NCBI RefSeq assembly: GCF_001544555.2
Contig: NZ_FCOK02000079.1
Coordinates: 1 to 46,716, forward strand
DNA from: Caballeronia udeis
GTDB taxonomy: Bacteria; Pseudomonadota; Gammaproteobacteria; Burkholderiales; Burkholderiaceae
DNA length: 46,716 bases
Reading direction: 5' to 3'
The notes beneath the pieces were generated by a model. That model ran no database searches, was not told the DNA's origin, and saw only the letters and a program-made list of their open reading frames with translations. Below, piece by piece: positions 27,344-36,039 of this stretch (position 1 is the first letter of the stretch; every line of letters begins with the position of its first letter). Both the position numbers and the translations under genes were made by a program.

Positions 27344-27474
27344 GTCAATGGGGTCAATGCCGTCGTAGTACCGGTCCGAGGGGTCCTATGAACCTCGGCG
27401 TCCTAAAACTACACCTCGCCCACTAAAATGGGCCGCGCGGAATTGCCGGATTCACCATCATGCGGGAGCGTTAA

Positions 27475-27849
27475 ATGTCGGTGCAATCAAAAATCATGCG
27501 ATGGCGCAATGTCGGCCGATTCTGTGCTCAGAGAGTGGCCGACTACGGTGAATTGTTCCGCATTGAACTCGCCGACACGAAAACGCGATTGCTGCACGAA
27601 GCGATTGCGCTGGTCGCGTTGGCGGTCGGCGCTCTTTTCACACTTTCCTTCCTTTGCATCGCCATCATTGCGTCGGCCTGGGGGACCCCTTATTTCCTCA
27701 GGGTCGTGTGGGGCGTTGCCACAACTTGGCTCGTTGTGACGATTGCCGCCTTCCTTGCCTTACGTGCTCAGCGACCTGGGCAATCATTTCAGACTTTGCA
27801 ACGAGAACTCCGCCGCGATGTTGAGTCTGTCAAGGAGGCGATCAAATGA
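27475..27849 (+). CDS. phage holin-like / YqjE-family membrane protein
   Basis: A 124-residue protein with two adjacent membrane helices (about residues 41-65 and 71-93) between charged ends, matching the YqjE / phage-holin-like family of proteobacterial inner-membrane proteins. The ribosome site GGGAG lies 5 bases before the ATG. Its TGA overlaps the next ATG as ATGA, so the two genes are coupled. Confidence 0.82.
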   Translation: MSVQSKIMRWRNVGRFCAQRVADYGELFRIELADTKTRLLHEAIALVALAVGALFTLSFLCIAIIASAWGTPYFLRVVWGVATTWLVVTIAAFLALRAQRPGQSFQTLQRELRRDVESVKEAIK

Positions 27850-28151
27850 AGCGCGGGATACACGAAAATATGGAGGCTCAAGCAGCAGTACTCGCACGCA
27901 TGGCGGCAACGCGCGCGGAACTCTCGTCTGCTAGCCGGCTTTCGAAAGTAGGCGCTGGAGAAAACAGAATAGCAGGACCCGTCTCACGGGATGCCGGTCC
28001 CGTGCTCTTGCGCACGCCCAATGCGGCGCTAATCGCCCTATTCCTTGTCGGATCGGTCATCCTCGGACCGAGGCAAATCCTGGTCACATCGTTTCGAGCG
28101 GGCCTGGCCGCGTGGATCACGAGAACGGTTCGCGACCTCGCAGGCAGGTGA
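27846..28151 (+). CDS. small YqjK-like hypothetical protein
   Basis: A 101-residue protein: a charged N-terminal half with Arg/Glu-rich helix (ENMEAQAAVLARMAATRAEL) and a hydrophobic segment at about residues 59-80. Overlaps the holin-like gene by 4 bases. YqjK-like identity rests on position and general layout more than on a clear motif. Confidence 0.65.
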   Translation: MKRGIHENMEAQAAVLARMAATRAELSSASRLSKVGAGENRIAGPVSRDAGPVLLRTPNAALIALFLVGSVILGPRQILVTSFRAGLAAWITRTVRDLAGR

Positions 28152-28226
28152 ACTCAGCACGGTCGGTTGCCAGAGCGGCGGCACGGCGCCCCGAAACTAC
28201 CCGTTCGGCTGCACCACGGAGGCGTT

Positions 28227-29129
28227 ATGCAACGAATCTACGGCAGCACGTTTTGGACCATCGCGGGTCATCCGGCGACGTTCGTGGTGCAAACCTTGAA
28301 AGCGTTTCGCGCGAACCAAGGGATGCTGCTCGCAGGTGCGGTCGCCTACTACGCGCTGCTTTCGATCGTCCCGCTACTCATCCTGGTCGTGATCGCGCTA
28401 TCACACCTGGTCAACCAACCGGTGCTTCTTGATTCGCTGGCGCATCTGCTCGAGTGGCTGGTTCCGGGGCAAGCGAAGGCCATTGTTCGGGAGTTGACGA
28501 ACTTTCTCGCTCACCGTGCGGTGATCGGATGGGTACTCCTCTGTACCATGATTTTCTTCAGTTCGTTGGCGTTCACCGTGCTGGAAAACGCGATGTCAGT
28601 GATCTTTGTACATCGGGTGGCGATTCATCGACGACATTTCTTAATTTCCGCGCTGCTCCCCTATTGCTACAGCTTATCGCTGGGCCTGGGTGTGCTTCTC
28701 GTCACGCTCGTTTCCAGTGCCTTGCAGGCCGTCGGCGCCAGCAGCATTGACGCATTCGGCTGGCACGTCTCTCTTGTCGGTGCCTCACGCGCATTGCTAT
28801 ATCTGTTCGGAGTTGCAGGAGAAATTTTGGTGTTGACGTCGATCTATCTCGTGATCCCAGTCGGTCGCCCGACGTTCAGGCACGCTCTGGCCGGCGCGAT
28901 CGCGGCGACCTTACTATGGGAAGCGACGCGTCACGTACTAGTCTGGTATTTTGCGACGCTTTCTCAGGTAAGCGTCGTATATGGATCGCTCACCACCGCG
29001 ATCGTAGTCCTCTTCAGTCTTGAGGCCCTTGCGACACTCCTGTTATTCGGTGCTCAGTTGATCGCCGAATACGAACGTCTCAGCGCCGGCTCGAAAGAAT
29101 TAGCCCCAAAACCGTTCCGAACGGGCTGA
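28227..29129 (+). CDS. YihY/BrkB-family inner-membrane protein
   Basis: A 300-residue protein with six membrane segments of the YihY family, once misnamed ribonuclease BN. Family hallmarks are LLAGAVAYYALLSIVPLLIL near residue 35, and the late motif VWYFATLSQVSVVYGSLTTA. It has GGAGG 4 bases before the ATG at 28227. It follows the holin-like and YqjK-like genes with a 75-base gap and may be in the same transcript. Function in the family is unclear. Confidence 0.9.
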   Translation: MQRIYGSTFWTIAGHPATFVVQTLKAFRANQGMLLAGAVAYYALLSIVPLLILVVIALSHLVNQPVLLDSLAHLLEWLVPGQAKAIVRELTNFLAHRAVIGWVLLCTMIFFSSLAFTVLENAMSVIFVHRVAIHRRHFLISALLPYCYSLSLGLGVLLVTLVSSALQAVGASSIDAFGWHVSLVGASRALLYLFGVAGEILVLTSIYLVIPVGRPTFRHALAGAIAATLLWEATRHVLVWYFATLSQVSVVYGSLTTAIVVLFSLEALATLLLFGAQLIAEYERLSAGSKELAPKPFRTG

Positions 29130-29570
29130 CAGATCGCTATTTGATATTTAAGGCCGCGTTTAACTACCGCCTGCGGTCTGTTGATAAGAGCATAGTCGCT
29201 TCGATACCCCATGGAGTTCCCCATTAACTCGTTCGGATTGCAAGTAAAATTTCACTGGGCTCCCGTTCGTAGCGGGAGTTCCAGAGGAAGGACGAGCGCG
29301 TAGCGCCTCGGTACGCTATTTGCTGAGTAGTTGCCAATGACCCTTTAAAGAGATTCGATGTGAAGGCAACCATCGTGTCCCACTCCCCATCCAGACGGGG
29401 AATCCGAGCAGATTTATCGATTCGGGTTTGTCCTGCAAGCTGAGAGTGATGCTTCTCCCCACACGGAATCATTTGCCCTGCTAACGACGTAACTCACCCT
29501 CGATATTTTGCGAGATTTATAAGGCACGCTGCCCACCCCCGTACCGATTGCGGGCCGTTCAACCGAACTG
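29130..29570. other. intergenic region with a hairpin; one doubtful small ORF
   Basis: CTCCCG at 29260-29265 pairs with CGGGAG at 29273-29278. A minus-strand frame of 82 codons (29224-29472) starts after AGGG but has no family motif; I would not call it a gene without conservation evidence. The leader of the Nramp-like gene lies at the right side, and no known metal riboswitch core was recognised. Confidence 0.45.
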
Positions 29571-30872
29571 ATGCCTTATATGTCCATCGACATCAACCCG
29601 TCCGACACGTCCGATACGGAAGTTCAATCCTGGCTGCAAAAAATAGGGCCCGGCCTGATTACGGGCGCCGCGGACGACGATCCCAGCGGTATTGCCACCT
29701 ACTCGCAGGCGGGGGCGCAGTTCGGTTTCAACATGCTGTGGACCATCATCATTACGTACCCGCTGATGGTAGCCATCCAGGTGATCAGCGCAAGATTGGG
29801 GCGAGTCAGCGGACATGGACTCGCTACCAACATCCGACGTTTCTATCCGGCTTGGCTGCTCTACAGCTCTGTAGCCTTGCTTCTCGTTGCTAACACCATC
29901 AACATCGCAGCCGATCTCACCGCGATGGGGGCGGCGGTCAATCTGGTTGTGGGTGGTCCGGCGCGCGTCTATACCATCGGGCTCGGACTGGTATCCGTTT
30001 TGTTGCAGGTGTTTGTCCCCTATCGCAGCTACGTTCACGTGCTGAAGTGGCTTACTCTTGCTCTCTTTGCGTACGTGGCGACAGTCTTTGTCGTGCAAAT
30101 TCCATGGCAGACAGTAGCCACTCGGACGATATTTCCTCACTGGTCCTGGAAGAGTGAATACGTTACGACGGTGGTCGCGGTCCTCGGGACGACCATTAGC
30201 CCCTATCTGTTTTTCTGGCAGGCGTCTCAAGAGGTCGAAGAGATGCGCGCCGAGACCGGTCAAAAGGCTTTGAAGAACGCGCCGGCTCAGGGGTCGTCGA
30301 GCCTTAAACGCATTCGGATGGATACGTGGATCGGAATGGGCTTCTCGAACTTGGTCGCTTTCTTCATTATTTTGACCACGGCGGCGACGCTAAACGCTCA
30401 TGGTGTTACGAACATCCAGACATCCTCCCAGGCAGCGCGCGCGCTCAAGCCCATTGCAGGCGAATTCGCATTTCTGCTCTTTAGCCTGGGAATCATCGGC
30501 ACGGGTTTGCTTGCGCTGCCGGTGCTGGCCGGGTCAGCCGCGTACGCGATGGCTGGAACATTCAGATGGCGTAATAGCCTGGCACTGAAACCGCAGCTCG
30601 CGAGGCGGTTCTACGGGATCATCGTGTTATCAACGATAGTGGGTATAGTTATTGGCTTTACTCCAATTGACCCGATCAAGGCGCTCTATTGGAGTGCAGT
30701 TATCAACGGGGTGGTCTCGGTGCCGATCATGGGACTGATCATGTTTATGGCTGTCAATCCGAAGATCATGGGCGAGTTCGTGATCTCGATGCGGTTACGC
30801 GTGGTGGGATGGTTGGCCACAGCCGCCATGGGGGCCGCGGCCGGCGCCATGTTTTGGTTTATGTTCTCGTAG
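29571..30872 (+). CDS. Nramp-related divalent cation transporter
   Basis: A 433-residue, about 11-helix inner-membrane protein of the Nramp superfamily. The TM1 metal motif, normally DPGN, reads DDDPSGIATYSQ (about residues 35-46). TM6, which in true Mn/Fe transporters has a metal-binding Met-Pro-His, reads TISPYLFFWQASQEVEE. Loss of that Met suggests an Nramp-related carrier with a different cation preference such as Mg2+ rather than an MntH. ATG codons at 29571 and 29580 are both possible, and neither has a clear ribosome site. Confidence 0.85.
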   Translation: MPYMSIDINPSDTSDTEVQSWLQKIGPGLITGAADDDPSGIATYSQAGAQFGFNMLWTIIITYPLMVAIQVISARLGRVSGHGLATNIRRFYPAWLLYSSVALLLVANTINIAADLTAMGAAVNLVVGGPARVYTIGLGLVSVLLQVFVPYRSYVHVLKWLTLALFAYVATVFVVQIPWQTVATRTIFPHWSWKSEYVTTVVAVLGTTISPYLFFWQASQEVEEMRAETGQKALKNAPAQGSSSLKRIRMDTWIGMGFSNLVAFFIILTTAATLNAHGVTNIQTSSQAARALKPIAGEFAFLLFSLGIIGTGLLALPVLAGSAAYAMAGTFRWRNSLALKPQLARRFYGIIVLSTIVGIVIGFTPIDPIKALYWSAVINGVVSVPIMGLIMFMAVNPKIMGEFVISMRLRVVGWLATAAMGAAAGAMFWFMFS

Positions 30873-31146
30873 GTCGCTTCACCTTCGTATCGCGGTTCGG
30901 CGAACGCGGTCATTGTCATACCGTAGAGAAGCCCATAGAGAAGTCCATCGGTGCATATGAGTCCGCGTACTGGCGCCCTGCTCATAGCGAACACGGCGAA
31001 TCCTCGATGGCGTGTCCGAGACTTGCCTCAGGACAAGGGCCAATTGTTGTTGAGGTGGTCAGCGGTACGCCAGTCATAGAACCGCCCGCCGCGTCCTGCC
31101 GAACCGGCGTTCAGATCACCAAGCTGAGCGCCCTGAGTCGTCATGC

Positions 31147-31544
31147 TTAAGGGCTTAAGAGGCGCAGTAGCGATGCCAGTATCGTCTCGATGGACACAGG
31201 CTTTTGCCAGAACTCATCCCACCGCGCCGCGTCGCCAGGTCCTAGCGGGTCAGCGCTGGTGAGAATGAGAGGAATACGAGCAAGCTCTTGCTCAACCTTC
31301 AGTTGATGCAAAACTTAACGCCGTCCATTATTGGCATTGACCGGTCTGTGATGATGAGGTCAGGCCTTTCCTCCCTGGCGGCGACAAGCCCAGCACGGCC
31401 ATTGGTAGCGGTCACGATTCGATAGCCCTCCAATTGCAGGATACGCTTCCACGCGTTCACGACGCTAAGTTCGTCATCCACAAGCAGGATGGTTTTCAGT
31501 TGTTTGCTTGATGTCCGAGAGAGCGGGTAGCGCCGGAATCGCAT
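31147..31544 (-). pseudogene. response regulator receiver protein, frameshifted
   Basis: A CheY-like receiver domain reads ILLVDDELSVVNAWKRILQL and DLIITDRSMPIMDGVKFC (phosphoacceptor Asp in IITDRSMP). The frame then breaks at about 31315, where the continuation LKVEQELARIPLILTSAD and the conserved Lys in FWQKPVSIETIL are in another frame to a stop at 31147. A one-base change near the TTTTGCATCAAC stretch would restore it. It is either a decayed gene or a sequencing error. Confidence 0.75.
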
Positions 31545-33193
31545 TCGTCCCCAACCTTCCCAAACACTTCTCGACCTCGTTGGTGTTGATTTCACTACAT
31601 CGAGCACGCACATCGACGGTATGTTAGGGAAAAGTATCGGGTAAAACCTCGCTGGTACGGGCGTCTTATCACCTGTCCCTCTGGACGCAACAGCGTGTAT
31701 ATGAAGTAAGGTCGCCGGACCGGCGGAGCTGGCGTCACGCGAGTCACTGCCCGCTCCGCCCGAGGCTACGTTAGTGGTCGTGATGCCGTTCACCTCGCGC
31801 CCAGTCCTGATGGCGCTCTTCCCACTCACGACCGCAAATCTGGAAGCAGTGAGTATATGCAGCACTCGGAATGGCACAGTGTTTTGAGACGTCGCGATTG
31901 TGAGTGGAAATGAGGTACGCGCCCCAATAAAGGGTGTCAATGAGCGCGTCGTTTCATCCGACCAGCGCCATTGAAACAGTCGGTTTCAAAACTCACAAAC
32001 GTGCGGTGCAACACCGACGCCGTACGCCACAGAGATAAAGTGCCAGAACCCTTGAAATCCATACCCGAATTGCGGGCATCCGCGGTTAGCGAGCATGACA
32101 CTGCAAAAAGCGGGCGGACATGGTCGTTCCGGACGTAATAACGCCAGAAATGGACGTCGGCGCGAAAGGTGGTGCTCGCGCTGGCTGACATCCCGTTCGT
32201 AATGACCTCGGCCGCAGCGCAGATTTTCGCAATCCGCGCTTATTTTTCGCAGCAGCTCTACTCGCTCATTTCATAAGCAATACATAGCAATCAAATTTGC
32301 TCGTCTATCCCGTCTTACTGCGACATGTATGGACCCGACCGAGTGGTTCGGCTACGGCATTTATGCTTACGGCCTTACGCACATCTCAGTTGCTCTATTT
32401 CCGTCACAAGTGAACCTGTATCTGAACGCCGTTGTCGACTGTTGGCCACGAGGTTCTTGAACGGGCTTGTGCTCTCGACAACGCGCTCGCCAAAGACACG
32501 CCTTGACCACCGCCGACGGAAACGAGCCTTTTCGACGGGGTATCGACCGGGGTGTCATCCAGCGACACGGATAGTTCGGAACCCGTAGTTCATAAAACAC
32601 TCGAGGCCTTCGACCGAGGAAGGCCGTGGCCTACCCGGTCGGGTAAGCGTACATGCTGCAAACCTGGCCGCCCAATTGCTTCCTCGCGCTCGTTGTCCGC
32701 ATCGCGGCCATGACTCCGGGGAAGATGGGTCTTCACGACTGAACGTATTTGATTGCACGGAGCGCGTGTGAGGCGCGCACTGGCTTCCTCGCGATGTCAG
32801 GCTGGCCCCGCGGTTACGGCCGTCGCTAACGTTTAAACCTCCGTCGACTTAATCCATCGATCAGCCCGGCGCTTTTCTCCATTGGAACCGGTGCGCCGAA
32901 CTTTCCAATAGATCGAACCCTTTTTGATTCAAACTTTTTCTGAACGGTTAAGCCGCTGCACATTACAAATCTTTAAAAAATGTGACAGTTGCAATATGTA
33001 AAAAATTTTTATTTTTTATTTGTTTTTTGAACCTTCATATCATATCTTACGCCCAGGCTTTAGTATGCCTGCTTAACCAGTCAAATCACTGCTTGAAGAA
33101 AGGGTATTCGCCGCCGGCAAATATCCGGCGAAGCTGTGGGCACGATCACAAGAACAACAATTAATCCATTTTCCGAGCACGTTCGGGGGTTTC
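31545..33193. other. 1.6-kb gene desert and rhl leader
   Basis: There are open frames on both strands but no family motif; the one at 31937-32191 on the minus strand is not recognised. The last 270 bases are unlike the rest: 32920-33060 is strongly AT-rich with long A and T runs, then a hairpin at 33107-33132 (CGCCGG/CCGGCG) about 60 bases before rhlA. This is the likely promoter and leader of the rhamnolipid operon. Confidence 0.55.
32920..33132 (+). promoter_or_regulatory. AT-rich upstream region and leader hairpin of rhlA
   Basis: About 130 bases of AT-rich DNA including T/A runs at 32993-33030, in otherwise GC-rich surroundings, lie 130-270 bases before rhlA. A CGCCGG-caaatat-CCGGCG hairpin follows at about 33112-33130. 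No unambiguous -35/-10 pair or lux-type box could be chosen by eye. The AT-richness suits a strong promoter or a silencer-protein site. Confidence 0.45.
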
Positions 33194-34120
33194 ATGTCTA
33201 TCAGGAAGACCGTACTCCGTTTGCCCAATTCACTTTTTGTACAGACCGAGCAGCACGTTTTTGCGGAAGGACGAGACAACGTCATTCTAGTCAACGGCGC
33301 GTTGGCGACCACCGCTTCATTCGGTCAAACAATCAAGTACTTGAGCGAACGCTATAACGTCGTTTGCTTCGACCTGCCTTACGCGGGCCAGTCCCGACAA
33401 CACAATCCAGAAGAATGGACCTTGACCAAGGACGACGAGGTCGAGATTCTCCTGCACGTTATTCGATGGTTTCAGCCGAAATTCCTATATTCCGTCTCGT
33501 GGGGCGGTCTAGCGTCGCTTCTGGCGTTATCGCATGAAAACACGAGTGTGGAACGCGCTGTGATCGGTTCATTCTCGCCGTTTCTCAATGACGCCATGGT
33601 CGATTATGTGACCCGTGCGCGCGATCATCTCAAGGTTGGTGAGTATCTGCAAGCCGCCCATTTGCTTAACGATACAGTCGGAAAGCATCTGCCGCGCATC
33701 ATGAAACTCCTGAATTATCGCTATCTGACGAGCATACCCAAGGAACAACACGCTCAAGTCGCATTTCATGCCGAGCAGATCCTCGCGCTCCAGCCGGAAA
33801 GTTATGTTGATAAGCTCGTGAATATAAAGAGCCGGATCAAGTTCGTGAATGGCGAACTCGATGAATACACGACCACCCAGGATATCCGGACACTCGCACG
33901 TTATGTCACGAACGTGCAATTTGTCAGCGTGCCGAATACCGGCCATTTTCTTGAACTCGAAGGGCGAACCCAAGCGGCGGCCATGCGCGAAGAACTGCTG
34001 GATTGCTTCGGCACTGGCCAGGCCGGCGAGCAACCGCGCGCCGAGGCAACCGTTGTACCGGCGTTTGCGCAAACGTTTGCGAGCACGGATATGAACCTCG
34101 ATCTCGGGAGCGGAACATGA
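33194..34120 (+). CDS. rhlA: RhlA, HAA synthase of rhamnolipid biosynthesis
   Basis: A 308-residue alpha/beta-hydrolase-fold protein that joins two 3-hydroxyacyl units into 3-(3-hydroxyalkanoyloxy)alkanoate, the lipid part of rhamnolipids. Family signatures are VNGALATTASFGQTIKYL near residue 34, the nucleophile Ser in YSVSWGGLASLLAL (about 100), GELDEYTT and the catalytic His in NTGHFLELEG (about 255). A 45-residue Ala-rich tail makes it slightly longer than the 295-residue Pseudomonas protein. It heads a seven-gene operon and its TGA overlaps the next ATG. The start is ATG after CGGGGG. Confidence 0.95.
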   Translation: MSIRKTVLRLPNSLFVQTEQHVFAEGRDNVILVNGALATTASFGQTIKYLSERYNVVCFDLPYAGQSRQHNPEEWTLTKDDEVEILLHVIRWFQPKFLYSVSWGGLASLLALSHENTSVERAVIGSFSPFLNDAMVDYVTRARDHLKVGEYLQAAHLLNDTVGKHLPRIMKLLNYRYLTSIPKEQHAQVAFHAEQILALQPESYVDKLVNIKSRIKFVNGELDEYTTTQDIRTLARYVTNVQFVSVPNTGHFLELEGRTQAAAMREELLDCFGTGQAGEQPRAEATVVPAFAQTFASTDMNLDLGSGT

Positions 34121-34683
34121 CCATTTACCATTCGATTGCCATCTTGTTACCCTGGGCCGCGTGGCTTGCCTACTGGATGAAAGCCTCGTCCTGGGCCAAG
34201 CAGACCGTCAAGCGGGAAGACCGGCTTTCGCGTACGTTGCAGTCCATTCCGCTTATCTTGGGCTGCTTGCTGATCGTATGGCCGGACGCTTCGGCTTCAT
34301 GGAATAGCGCTAATGCCGGCTTCGATTTACGCCACTGGCTCGGCCTTGCCGTGGTCGTCGCCGGGCTGTTGTTTTCTGTTTGGGGACGCCGCCATCTCGG
34401 CTCCAACTGGAGCGTATCGGTCACGCTGAAGGAGGGGCACGAACTCGTGCGCAGTGGGCCCTATGCCCTCGTCCGCCATCCGATTTATTCCGGTTGTCTG
34501 CTGGCCATCGCAGGTTCTGCGCTCGTCTGCGGAGAACCGCGCGGCGTCATCGGCTTCGCGCTGATCTTCGCGTCGCTCGCCTACAAAGTGCGGGTTGAAG
34601 AACGATGGCTCTCGGATTACTTCGGCAACCCATATCGCACCTATCGCCGCGAAGTTCGCGCGCTCGTGCCCTGGCTGTATTGA
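34117..34683 (+). CDS. isoprenylcysteine carboxyl methyltransferase-like protein in the rhl operon
   Basis: A 188-residue integral membrane methyltransferase of the ICMT/PEMT family. About four to five helices are followed by the family core: GRRHLGSNWSVSV, GHELVRSGPYALVRHPIYSG (about residues 107-126; SAM and substrate region with RHP) and the EERWL near the C-terminus. ICMT enzymes methyl-esterify a carboxylate of a lipidated substrate at the membrane. The gene starts inside the rhlA stop (ATGA) and ends 17 bases before rhlB. The standard Burkholderia rhl operon has rhlA followed directly by rhlB, so this is an insertion and suggests methyl esterification of HAA or rhamnolipid. The function is inferred from position and family. 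Confidence 0.88.
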   Translation: MTIYHSIAILLPWAAWLAYWMKASSWAKQTVKREDRLSRTLQSIPLILGCLLIVWPDASASWNSANAGFDLRHWLGLAVVVAGLLFSVWGRRHLGSNWSVSVTLKEGHELVRSGPYALVRHPIYSGCLLAIAGSALVCGEPRGVIGFALIFASLAYKVRVEERWLSDYFGNPYRTYRREVRALVPWLY

Positions 34684-34700
34684 GCCAGCGAGACATTCAA

Positions 34701-35963
34701 ATGACACAGATCATCATCACGGCGATTGGATCGGCGGGCGACGTCCATCCGTTCATCGGCATTGCGCGCACGCTGGCGCAGCGCGGGCATCGCATCGTGT
34801 TTTGCACCCATCCGCAGTTTGCGGAACTGGCCGAAGACAACGGTTTTGTCTTCGTGCCGATCGGCACCTGGGACGAGTACGCGAGTGCCATGTTGAACCC
34901 TGCGCTGTGGGATCCACGCACATCGTTCAAGACGCTGTGGAACCTGATCGCGCCGTCCATTCGTCCGCACTTCAATACACTCGCTGCGCTCACGACACCC
35001 GATACCGTGCTTGTCGGATCGCTCTGGGCGTTCGCCGCGCGGCTCATGCAGGAAGTGCACGGCACGCCGTATGTATCGGTGCAGGTCTCGCCCTCCACCC
35101 TGCTCTCCGCGAGCGCGCCGCCGACGCATAAGCGCCTCACTGTGCCCATTTGGCTGCCGCGCGCCGTGCGGGCAAAGTGTCTTGCGCTGATCGAGACGAG
35201 CGTGCTCGACAAGGCCTGTGGTCCCGCACTAAACGACGTGCGGGCAACGCTCGGATTGCCGCCGGCAAGCCGCATCCTCGGCCAGTGGTTGCACTCGCCG
35301 GACGGCGTGTTGTGCCTGTTTCCGGACTGGTTCGCCCCACCTCAGCCGGACTGGCCGCGCAATCACCTCATGGCCGGTTTTCCACTGTTCAACGATGTGT
35401 CGACAGCCGCTATCGATGACGAACTAAAAGCGTTTATCGCTTCAGGAGCGCGGCCGGTCGTCTTCACGCCGGGCTCGACCCAGATCGACCAGCGCGCGTA
35501 TTTCGACGCCGTCGATGAAGCCGTGCGCCGCACCGGGGTACGGGCAATCGTGCTCTCCCGCGGCGCGCGCGCCCGGTGGACTGAAGACTCAAACCTGACA
35601 GCCCGCGATTTTGTGCCAATGTCCACGCTGTTGCAGCACTGCGCGGCCATCGTTCATCACGGCGGCATAGGAACGGCAGCTCTGGCGTTCGCGGCGGGTA
35701 TTCCACAGGTCGTTACGCCGTTCGCACACGATCAGTTCGACAACGCGCAGCGCGTGGCGAAAAGCGGTTGCGGGCTGCGCATCGACGGTCCCGCGAGCGG
35801 CCGGGCACTCGCAGCGGCAATCAAGCGCGTGACCACGGACCCGCTGGTTGCGCGGTATTGCGCGCACGTGCGGTGGCTTCTCGACAGGTCTCCCGACGCG
35901 TGCGAGATGGCGGCACGATATATCGAAGACGTTGCGTGGCTCGGTGCCCAACGCGCGGCCTGA
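34701..35963 (+). CDS. rhlB: RhlB, rhamnosyltransferase 1
   Basis: A 420-residue GT1 (UGT-like) glycosyltransferase that adds the first L-rhamnose from dTDP-rhamnose to HAA, giving mono-rhamnolipid. The N-terminal ITAIGSAGDVHPFIGIARTL (residues 5-24) and the C-terminal nucleotide-sugar motif HHGGIGTAALAFAAGIPQVV are seen, with the following PFAHDQFDNAQRV. The reading frame opens further upstream, but the ATG at 34701, just after the methyltransferase stop, gives the family N-terminus MTQIIITAIGS. Weak ribosome site; probably translated by coupling. Confidence 0.95.
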   Translation: MTQIIITAIGSAGDVHPFIGIARTLAQRGHRIVFCTHPQFAELAEDNGFVFVPIGTWDEYASAMLNPALWDPRTSFKTLWNLIAPSIRPHFNTLAALTTPDTVLVGSLWAFAARLMQEVHGTPYVSVQVSPSTLLSASAPPTHKRLTVPIWLPRAVRAKCLALIETSVLDKACGPALNDVRATLGLPPASRILGQWLHSPDGVLCLFPDWFAPPQPDWPRNHLMAGFPLFNDVSTAAIDDELKAFIASGARPVVFTPGSTQIDQRAYFDAVDEAVRRTGVRAIVLSRGARARWTEDSNLTARDFVPMSTLLQHCAAIVHHGGIGTAALAFAAGIPQVVTPFAHDQFDNAQRVAKSGCGLRIDGPASGRALAAAIKRVTTDPLVARYCAHVRWLLDRSPDACEMAARYIEDVAWLGAQRAA

Positions 35964-36039
35964 GTGCCGCGCACGGCCCTATGTGCAGCCTTCGCTGCCT
36001 TATTCGCAGCCCTTCCCTACGTGAACAGCCCCGGCCTCC

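Noticed and set aside
29224..29472. Minus-strand ORF of 82 codons between the YihY-like and Nramp-like genes
   Set aside because: No motif and only a weak ribosome site; not called without conservation evidence.
30873..31146. Plus-strand ORF overlapping the end of the Nramp-like gene (30689-31150)
   Set aside because: Starts inside the Nramp-like gene in another frame and has no family motif.
32200..32275. Possible third IS6-family transposase end (frame reading QQLYSLIS before a stop)
   Set aside because: Only about 8 residues resemble the IS6 tail, and nothing upstream matches.
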